Source: Gaeumannomyces sp. JS-464 (lineage: Eukaryota; Ascomycota; Sordariomycetes; Magnaporthales; Magnaporthaceae). Taken from it: DNA of 64,000 bases. This document shows, in pieces, positions 55,842 to 64,000 of this stretch (position 1 is the first letter of the stretch; each line of letters begins with the position of its first letter). Under the pieces are notes generated by a model. The model was not told the DNA's origin and did not search any database. It saw nothing but the letters and a program-made list of their open reading frames with translations. Both the position numbers and the translations under genes were made by a program. Location of the stretch: positions 2,604,001 through 2,668,000 of the forward strand of contig NGZR01000005.1 of the NCBI GenBank assembly GCA_002197995.1, written 5' to 3'.

Positions 55842-57341
55842 CTGATTAGTGTTGCTTGAAAAGGCAACACAAATGAGCAAGGTAAAGGGTTTAACCGTTC
55901 GATACCTTTTTTTAAAGCGATTGGGTTAAACGGAAGAGCCTAGGAGCAAAGGAATTGTATTCCACTGCTCGGTAGCGCGTTACACACGAGTTAATCGAAC
56001 AACAAAGGCATTTTCCTAAAGCAGGCGACTGGACCTTTGTTTGTGAGATTTGAACAACTGTGAGAAGGGCGTTACGTGATCCCCTTAAGCACCTTCCTAA
56101 AGCAGGCGATTGGACTCCTGGATCGATCACCCAAACGATATTGCTCGTTAACCCCACCGACAACATGTCCGACACCTCGGAATAATAGGCGGAGGAGCTT
56201 AGCGATAAGCAACGTATGATTACAAAAAGCACGCTTTTGTTATACGACCTCCCCAAGTTTTGGCACAGAACATTAACATCTTTTAACCAAGTTACAGCTA
56301 CAGCTTCGGAGGATTACCTAACGAAGTTTCCATTGCTCGCCGGAACGCATGGATGCTTAAAACACTGCTTTCCTACGGAACCACTTATAGCAATAATCTC
56401 CTAAGCGACGTGCTCGAAAATTACGAGGGGTGGGAGGCAAAGCAGTTCGAGGACCTCGATTAACGGATCGCACGAATCTTCCGGAAGCATTTGCAAAATC
56501 ACGGGATCCCTATACCCGGTCCACCAAAAGGGAAACTTAGCGAAAGGTTTATGCAGGTTATGCGATGGGAGTTAATCCCTGGGATAACAACACTTGCAAC
56601 CGGATTACAGCCCCTTCCTCCCTAAGATCGCATAAGCACCAAAACAAACAATTACCCGATCGACGGTTTGGATGCCCCTAAACCGACGCGCCACGCCACC
56701 CTTTTAAAAAAGCCCACAGCCAAACAAATTGGCCGAAATGAAATCCAGGATTACCAAGCCAGCGGCCTAAAAATCCGTCCAGCCAATTTCCACCACCCTA
56801 AGCATTTCCGGCCAGCCAATTTGCAAATCCCTAAGCGCCCCCGGTTAACCAATTCACAGCTCCGCCGGTACTAATAACCAATGCACGCGCCCAAAGAAAA
56901 GAACTGCCAGGATTGGATCATATAGCAGCGCGTGCATTTGGGAAGGCCCCACGCGTTGTAAAGCCGCAAGTTTACAGGATACCCCTTTCACATCTCCATG
57001 CGATTTTTCCTTTGGCATTTTATTGCAACGCTAAGCAGTGGTACACCCAGCACAGCGGTTGTGGCCTCGAATATGGAATCACCTAATCGCTCGAGCATAT
57101 AAGCGGTTATTACCTGATTTTACGAGCACTTAACCAGGCATTGCCCCATTTCTTATTTTTTATTTACAATCCCTAATTTACGGTTTTTATCGATATTTAG
57201 CACGGCCCTTTTGCCCTTATTTTCCTTTGTTTTTAAAGCAGATTACCAGATCCGGAATCTTTTATTGTTAGTATTATGAGATCCCCGGATCCGGAAAAAG
57301 GCATGTGGCCGTTGCACGCGCATAAAAGAAAAAGTTGCCAG

Positions 57342-57557
57342 TGTTAATCCACGTAATTAGCGCGTGCACCCAACTCCACGTGGAGTAACGGGCTTAAGGC
57401 CCGTGCGCTCCCACGAGCTTACAAAAGGGGATTTTGCGATCCCCTTCCTGTATTTAAATTCCTTTAAAAACATGCATCACTACAGACACCATTCCAAATT
57501 TATGTTCTTTCCTTTTAGGAGATCTCCGTGCCTACAGGAGTACCACTCTTACCAACA
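57342..57557 (+). repeat. 3' LTR
   Basis: 216 bp, slightly shorter than the 5' LTR because of small deletions, with the same TATA-like and terminal sequences. Immediately followed by the GGTTT target duplicate. Confidence 0.8.
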
Positions 57558-57561
57558 GGTT

Positions 57562-57801
57562 TGTATTAATCCACGTAATTAGCGCGTGCACCGGGATAAA
57601 CTCCACACTTCGTAAAGCAACGGGCTTAAGGCCCGTGCGCTTTTACGAGCATATAAAAGGAGATTTTCCAATCCCCTTTTTGTAATTAAATTCCTTTCCA
57701 AAACATGCACAATACAAAAACCAGTACCAGATTTATAGATTTTTGTTTATCACCCCTAACGGAAGGCTTTAAGCCTAACAAAAGTAACACTCCTACTAAC
57801 A
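57562..57801 (+). repeat. solo LTR adjoining the 3' LTR
   Basis: 240 bp beginning TGTATTAATCCACG and ending CCTACTAACA. It starts within the GGTTT duplicate, so it was either the target of the neighbouring insertion or arose by tandem recombination. Confidence 0.7.
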
Positions 57802-59114
57802 GTTTGGGAATAATTATAATTTGTATAAAGCAAAAATAACAAAAAAAAAAATTTTAATATTACTTTTTTATTTTACTCCGTTTAATATACGCTTTTACTT
57901 TAATCGTCGCACGATTCGTTAAAATTAAGGTTAATAAAGTATCGTTCGGCTTTTTTTTATTAAAGCGTTAATTAGGTTATTTCGTTCGTTAATTTAGCGG
58001 ATTTCCGAAATTTCCCGTTTTTCGTACGATTTTCGAAATAATATAATATTAATATTTAATTTTTTTATCGTGCTTTTTAGCTTAACTAAACATTCGTATA
58101 ATAACTTTAAATTTATGCAAACGATAATTGGGATTCGTACGGCATTTATAACAAATGTAATTTGTTTTAACGTTATATTTAATGCGAATTTATTATCGAA
58201 ATTAATTGTTATTCCGTATAATTCGCTAATTAAAACGCTTTGTATAACTCGTTTGCATTTAGTTAATAACTAATGTAAAATATTTCTTTGTAAAAAAAAA
58301 TTATTTTCGTACGGTTTATTTTTTTTGCTAAAATAATTAAGTATTTAAATTATAATATTAGGTTTTTGTTATTAGCGAATAATTCGTTCGCAAAAATAAA
58401 CAATTTCGTACGATTAAGGTTTAAAAGTAAATAAGTAAATTTACGGTATGCGTTATCCATTTGCCATTAAAATCGTTTATTTAAATTAGTAATGTCGTTT
58501 TTATTTAGGGTGCTTATTTAGGCAGTAATTAAAAAGTCGTACGTTGCTTTTAATTAGCAAATGGTTACCATATATGCGCTTTGTACGCGTTAAGCAATAT
58601 ATTACTATGCTACGTTTAAAGCGTTTAAATCGATAAGTTCGAGTTATGCGAGTTATTTTTTTTGCTTAATAGTAATATTTTTTTTTAAAGTTAAATTTTG
58701 CATTTATTAAACTTTAAAAGGTTATTATGCGAAAAAAAGGATTTCGGTTTTGTTTAAAGCTTTTTCGTGCAATTTCTTTTTTTTTAATTGTAAAAAGGCA
58801 AATGTTGCAAAATTAAAAATATTGTCCGTTTGCATGCTTATAATTCCGAATTTGTGCGGTTATCGTTATAAATATAAAATAAAATCGTACGAAAAAACCG
58901 TTATTTTTAACGCTTTTTATGGTAAATATGGTATGTTTTCCACTAATACGTCCCAAATTTCGCCATTTCGTACAGTGGTTTTTAAATTTAAAAAACCGAG
59001 TTTACCGGGTATTTCGCTTAAATTTTTTTAAATAATTATACGATAATCGTTTTAGCTAGTTTATTTTTAAATTAAACATAAGTTTAAATAATATCCTTAA
59101 TTTCGCACGATATT
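57802..59114. other. AT-rich stretch rich in TCGTACGA-like palindromes
   Basis: No coding or repeat structure recognised; CGTACG and CGTGCG cores recur every 100-200 bases among A/T runs. Confidence 0.5.
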
Positions 59115-59130
59115 TCGTACATTATAATTA

Positions 59131-60008
59131 TTATTAGTCATACTGCCGTTATGTTTGTAAAGACCTCGGTGCCTCTGCTGTTTTATATACATGTAAAAAC
59201 CTTTGAACTCGTCTCCGGGTGCGGACCGCATCCGGCTCGGTGGCCTGGGAGTAAAAACCATGTCTGCTCTTCGTATACGGTCCTTGCTGTGTTAAACAGT
59301 GGTGCCGTCTGCTTGGTTCCTGCGACTGCTTTTAAGGGTTCCATCGCGGAAGCGTCCTCGTAATCAATGGTGACAATAGGAAAGTACGCAAGGGAAAGAC
59401 TGTAGGGAATGCATGTTGCGCTTGGGTAGCGCCCCGGTGCCGGGTCTTCTATTTTTGTGGTAATGTTGGTAGTGGTGGTGTTGGTTCGGTTGGTTGCGGT
59501 GGCCTGGTTGTCCGCGTCCGAGGTTTCCCGGTCCCGCCTCGGTGCCAGGTCGCGTGGCTGCTCCGTGAGGTTCGGGGGTCGTGGTTGACATCGGGTGACT
59601 CGACGTGATTGTGTTGTTCGCTTCCGGAGGTGGCGCTCCGGTTGCGGATTGTTTCCTCGCTTATGGCGCGCATCCGATCTTCTTGTTGGTTCGCCGTTTC
59701 CGTGATTGTGTTGCTCCTGCCTTGTTTGTGTCGTGCCTTCCGGTTGTGTCTTTTATTTCCTTCCGGGTGCGGTCTCCACCGTTCCTTCCCCTTCTGCCTC
59801 CAAGGGTCTCTGCCCTTCCTTTCTCGCCCTCCCTCAATCTTTTTGTCGCAACCTTCAATCCTTTTTTCCCCACCTTTCGCGCATCCTCCGCCCGCGCCTT
59901 TACACCTGCCCTCCCGCGCCTCGTTCCCTCTCCGGCTCCTATCTTCCTGCATTATGGCTCCCAAGGACAAGACTCCCCGTTCTCCTCGCGGCGGCCACGG
60001 CGGTGGCG
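59131..60008 (-). mobile_element. second non-autonomous retroposon, 16-bp target duplication
   Basis: Flanked by a perfect 16-bp repeat TCGTACATTATAATTA (59115-59130 and 60009-60024). The minus-strand 3' end (59131-59200) matches the 3' end of the element at 52426, including GACCTCGGTGCCTCTGCTGTT, with a (TAATAAT)-type tail. The body is different and GC-normal, with a 173-codon minus ORF (59970-59449) rich in Arg, Glu, Gly and Thr. No tRNA head is seen at 60008, so it may be 5'-truncated or have another 5' module. Confidence 0.7.
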
Positions 60009-60024
60009 TCGTACATTATAATTA

Positions 60025-63000
60025 AAGTTAGCTTTAATGCGAAAATAAAGCGTTAATTTATTTTTTAAATTATCGGTATTTAAGTAAATAGTTTTTTTTT
60101 AATCGTTATAATTTTGTACGATTAGCTTTAACTTTTCGTATAAATGGTTTATTATTTTACCTTTTACTTTTCGTATAAACTTTATATTTTATATGCGAAA
60201 GTGTTAATATAAAGCTAAATCGTATAAAATAATGCGTATAATGCCGCGTGCGATTAAATTATCGATTTCCGTTAGGTTAAATTCCTCGAATGGTTTTTTT
60301 AAAAGCGGTAATTTTGCTATCCGCACGAAATAGTAATGCTAATTCCTAATTTCCTTTTTTTTTAGCTATAAGAAATGTTTTTAGTTAAGCGTTTTTACGT
60401 GGTCGTTTTTTGCTTTTTTTTAGCGGTGTAATTAAGTTTAAAGTTTACGTAGCGTTTTGTTATTTTCCAAGTTCGTGCGATAAAAGTTGCTGGTTTTTTT
60501 GCTTTTTTTCCATTAAGTCGCGGTTATACGGTTTGGTTTGGGTTAATTGGAAGGTTTTAAATCCGCTTTTTATTATAACGGTAATATTAGCGTAATTCGT
60601 TGCTTAAAATGCGTACGGTTTTATCCACCCTTTTTTTTCCTTTTAAATTAAAACCTCGCTTTCGAGCGGCAATTTTAACAGTTTATCCGTGCGAAGCTCG
60701 TTACGTGTGTTAAGTGCTTTATTTACGCTAACTTTCGTACGAATTTTTCGAAACATTTTTATCGCTTTTCGAATTGCTTTTGCTCGTTATGCGATATTCG
60801 AAAAAAGGGGAAAGTTTTAATTAATGCGTAAATATGTATTAAAAACGAAAAAGGTTAAAACAAGTCCGTCGAGTTCGGTTATATCGTTTAATACTTTAAC
60901 TGTTATTTAAAACAATGTTTCGTCGTTCGTATAATGCCTAAATTCGTTTTTAAAAATGTCGTACGCTTGTTTAAATAATACGTAAGCTCGTTCGATTTTA
61001 CCCAATGTTTAATATGCTTTTATTAGCATTTTTTTATATAATACTCCTATAATTTTAATTTAATTGCGGAATTCTTCGAAGGAAAAGTTAATACCGGGGT
61101 TATGCGAAATGTAATTTGGTGGTTTTTAATACATATATATTTAGCATTAATAAAATGCGTTTTATATTTCCTTAACCAATATATATTATACGAAAGTAGC
61201 AATTTAAAAGGAAATTGTTATATCGATAACGTGCAATATGTTTTTTCCTTTTAAATGTATAATATTTATTATTATTTCGTAATTAAACTTATAGTTGTTT
61301 TTAATGCTAAATTTAAATCGTTTAAAAGTAAAGTTATGCGTTTAATAATAATAACACATTTTACTAATTTTTTCCAAGATTTCCTTTTGTACGTTTTCGT
61401 AACCGGCTTTTTTTTAATAAGCGATAAAAGCGTTTCGTACGAAAGTGTTTAAATTTCTAATGTAATTTCCTTAGTTTTAATTTTGTAAAAAACGCGGCTA
61501 ATTTCGTATAATTAATATTAAAAAATAGGTGTTCCTATTTTCGTATAATTAAAATAGTTATTCCATTTAGTCGTACGATAGTGTTTTTTACGTTATTAAA
61601 ATAGCATTTTAGCTTATCGGTATTATATAAGCAAAAAAAACGGTATTTAAAAGTTTAAAATATAATACGTAATCGTTTTTAGCTAGTTTTTTATCCGTAT
61701 TATACTAATCGATATTTCAATTTAGTTATTTTCGAAACGAATTTCGGTCGAACCTAATATTTAATCGATTTTCGCATAAAGGTTTTCTTTTAAATATGCT
61801 TTTATTTGGCATTTTCCAATTATAAAAACACGTGCGGCGTTAATATTTTAAAATTCCTTTTAGTACTTATGTTATACTAGTTATGCAATACGAATTGGTC
61901 GGATAATTCGCACGCGTTAATTTAATAAATATTTTCGTTAGTTATGCGATAAAAATACGTATGGTTTTATAAGTATTGCATTAAAAAACCTTTAATATTA
62001 GCGTTATTTTTTTTTAAATCGTTTTTATTATACTTTAGTTAAAAGCTTTTATAATTTTAAAAAAATATGTCGAAGTTTATACCTTTCGTGCTTAAGTTTT
62101 CGCACGTTTGGAAAACTTTTTACTTCGCACTATTTCGTTTTTTTGCGGGTGGTTAATTAACTGGCAGCTTTTTTTTTATATACGTAATACCGTATAATCG
62201 TGCAAAGTTAAAAGCTAGTTATGCAAAGTTAAAAGTTAGCTTTAAGTTTAAAACCGTTTTAACCCGTGCTTCGAAACGGGAAATTATTTATACGAGGCTT
62301 TTAATTGTTATAATAGCGTTTATTCGTATAATTAGCGTCGTGCGAAACGTTTTTTAACAAGTACTAGTTTTTGCCTGTACGATTTATAGCTATTTGGAAA
62401 AATGCTCGCAGGTTGGCAAATAAAGCTTCGCACGTTTCCTTTTAAGTAAAAAGGGCGCTTTTTAACTTTAAAACGCCACGGTAAGCTTGTACAACCGTTA
62501 TATGCAAAGCAATTTCACTTTAAAAGCTTTCGCTTAATGCTTTTTATATAAGCTGGAATTTATCGAACATAATTTCCAGCATTTTAAGCAATGTTTTTTT
62601 TAAATACGTTTATTTTATCCGTACGAAGGTAATCGTTATCCAATCCGTCTAATATTACGTATAATTTAATTTAAAATTAAAATGCGTATTTAAAAAGTTA
62701 TACATTTCGTCGCATCGTTTATTCGGTTCGATATAGTTAATATAAAAATCTTTTACACGATTTAATAAAATGTTAGGGAAAATAACGTAGTACTGGTTTT
62801 TTTCGATTTAAAATTTTTAGCAAATGCTAATAAAAATCCTTGCTTTATCGAAAAGGATATCGTATAATTTACCGGTATAATTTCGTACGAGCTTTTATCT
62901 TCTTTAAAAAGCTAAAATTTTAATTAATTTTAATAAATAACTATACATTTATCGAGTTAATAGCAAATCGTACTCCGTTAAAAGTTAATTTAGGCGTGCT

Positions 63001-64000
63001 TTTATTTCCTTTTAAGGGCGTAAAAATGTTTAAATCTTTTATATCGTATAAGCTCCCGAAAGAACGATTTTAAATACGTAAGTTGCTTTTTGTACGAACT
63101 CCGTTTCGGCTTTTGGGTGGTTCATTTCGACCGTTAAAAAAATCGTGCGAATAATCTTTTTTTTCGCAATTTAAGGTTTTACTAAAGTTAAAAGTTATTC
63201 CGTTATTTATAACGGTCGTGCAAATTAGGGCTATGGTGTTTAAAATAGCGTATTCGAAAAAATAAAGTTTAAAACTCGTACAAGTTATTTCGTAACCATA
63301 TTTTTTAAAATGTTAATTCCGTCGTTATGTAATAGTTCGAGCATTTTTTTAAAACGTACGATTAATAAATTCGAACTAAAATGCTTTTCATTTTGCGAAT
63401 TTTTAACGGAACATATTGCGCAATCGTTTTTTTTAAAAGGATAGCTAAATAGCTTTTACCATATATTGTACGAAATATATGGTAAAATATCGTTTACTTA
63501 TAACCTAGCGGATATTGCACGGCTCGTTTTAATATTTAAAATTTATGCTTTTTTTTCATAATAAGATTAAAATGCCGCTGTTTTTTGCAATTTCGTCGTA
63601 CGTAAATAGAACGGGGTTATTTTCGTTTTAAGGAAAGTGTTATTTTTATAGCTTCGCCGTTCTGGCGGTAAAGCCCGCTTTCGGTATTTCGGCCTTATCG
63701 GATATGGTAATCGTGCGAAGTCGAAAGCCGGGATTATTTGGTTAAAAAAAGGAAAAGGAAAAAGAAAATACTAATAACGAATGCGCAATAACGCGCGATT
63801 TCCTCCTTATTCGTGCGATACTTATCGGCTGGCCAAATTAAACCCGGTAGTTTTAACAAATCGCATTTACAATTTAAAAATCCGTCCAAATGTTCCTTTT
63901 TTTAATAAAAAAAGTCGTTTGAAATTAAACGCGATTATTTATCGAACGGGGCTACGACTAAATCGTTAAAAAGATGTCGTACGCTATGGCAACCTCGCGT
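60025..64000. other. AT-rich terminal stretch, nothing recognised
   Basis: Four kilobases without ORFs above about 65 codons. T-rich on the + strand with regularly recurring TCGTACGA/TCGTGCGA sites. No transposon protein could be recognised even allowing for stops. Consistent with heavily mutated repeats. Confidence 0.5.

Larger units (their letters stand above)
55607..57557 (+). mobile_element. short non-autonomous LTR retrotransposon, 1.95 kb
   Basis: 5' LTR 55607-55841 and 3' LTR 57342-57557, both TGTTAATCC...CAACA, flanked by a perfect 5-bp duplication GGTTT (55602-55606 and 57558-57562). The internal 1.5 kb has no reverse transcriptase or integrase. It carries short broken frames, for example YDLPKFWHRTLTSFNQVTATASEDY, and a direct repeat of CCTAAAGCAGGCGAYTGGAC at about 56020 and 56095. 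A purine-rich AAAAGAAAAAG precedes the 3' LTR. A primer-binding site was not identified. Best described as a TRIM/LARD-like element. Confidence 0.8.
44900..64000. other. AT-rich, RIP-like compartment
   Basis: From about 44.9 kb to the end, G+C drops sharply by eye, TAA/TTA/ATA abound, and long ORFs vanish on both strands. Remaining C and G are mostly in CpG contexts, with frequent palindromes such as TCGTACGA and TCGTGCGA. Recognisable transposon proteins here are full of TAG/TAA. Two GC-normal retroposons are later insertions. Fits RIP; methylation or centromere status cannot be read from sequence. Confidence 0.8.

Noticed and set aside
59605..60056. Overlapping + strand ORFs including MAPKDKTPRSPRGGHGGG
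   Set aside because: They cross or abut the 60008 insertion end and run into mutated DNA; insertion polarity is minus. A truncated + gene cannot be fully excluded.

Overview
The window looks like a chromosome fragment from a filamentous ascomycete, most likely a Sordariomycete and possibly Sordariales. The evidence is dense genes with short introns (about 55-240 nt, GTANGT-type donors, CTNAC branch sites), Pezizomycotina-specific families (Som1, CFEM, cpc-2, PET117, vma-10), and transposon relics whose damage fits repeat-induced point mutation (RIP). No search was run; all names come from reading translations.

Layout. About 1-43.4 kb is GC-balanced euchromatin. In order it holds: PET117 (-), vma-10 (+), CTNNBL1-like (-), a phosphoglycerate-mutase-family gene (+), cpc-2/RACK1 (-) with a U24-type snoRNA in intron 4, TAF8 (-), a bacterial-type LRR-kinase (+), a 4-kb gap, an isochorismatase/AlkB/GST-like fusion (+), a CECR5/HDHD5-type HAD hydrolase (-), a 4-kb gap, a tentative XRCC2-like gene (-), som1 (+), a cytochrome c oxidase Cox9/VIIa-type subunit (-), mitochondrial uL22m (+), a CFEM membrane protein (-), a 5-kb gap, a small Gly/Cys-rich protein (+), a secreted protein with a KKTNTA repeat tail (-), and an orphan gene (+). 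Several neighbours serve mitochondria (PET117, Som1, Cox9/VIIa, uL22m) or gene expression (CTNNBL1, cpc-2, TAF8), but they are separately transcribed and do not form an operon-like system.

At 43.5 kb a PIF/Harbinger element marks the edge of a different compartment. From about 44.9 kb to the end the DNA is very AT-rich and full of stop codons. It holds a mutated Fot1/Pogo element, a short non-autonomous LTR element with its target duplication plus two solo LTRs, and two GC-normal retroposons (52.4-53.2 and 59.1-60.0 kb). Each retroposon has a 15-16 bp target duplication and both share a 3' end; one starts with a tRNA-like module. They were inserted into already mutated DNA. This side may be pericentromeric, subtelomeric or a gene-poor isochore.

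Caveat. About a dozen conserved genes or exons need a single-base correction to read through, mostly short homopolymers one base too short. I read these as draft-assembly errors, not pseudogenes, and mark each one.
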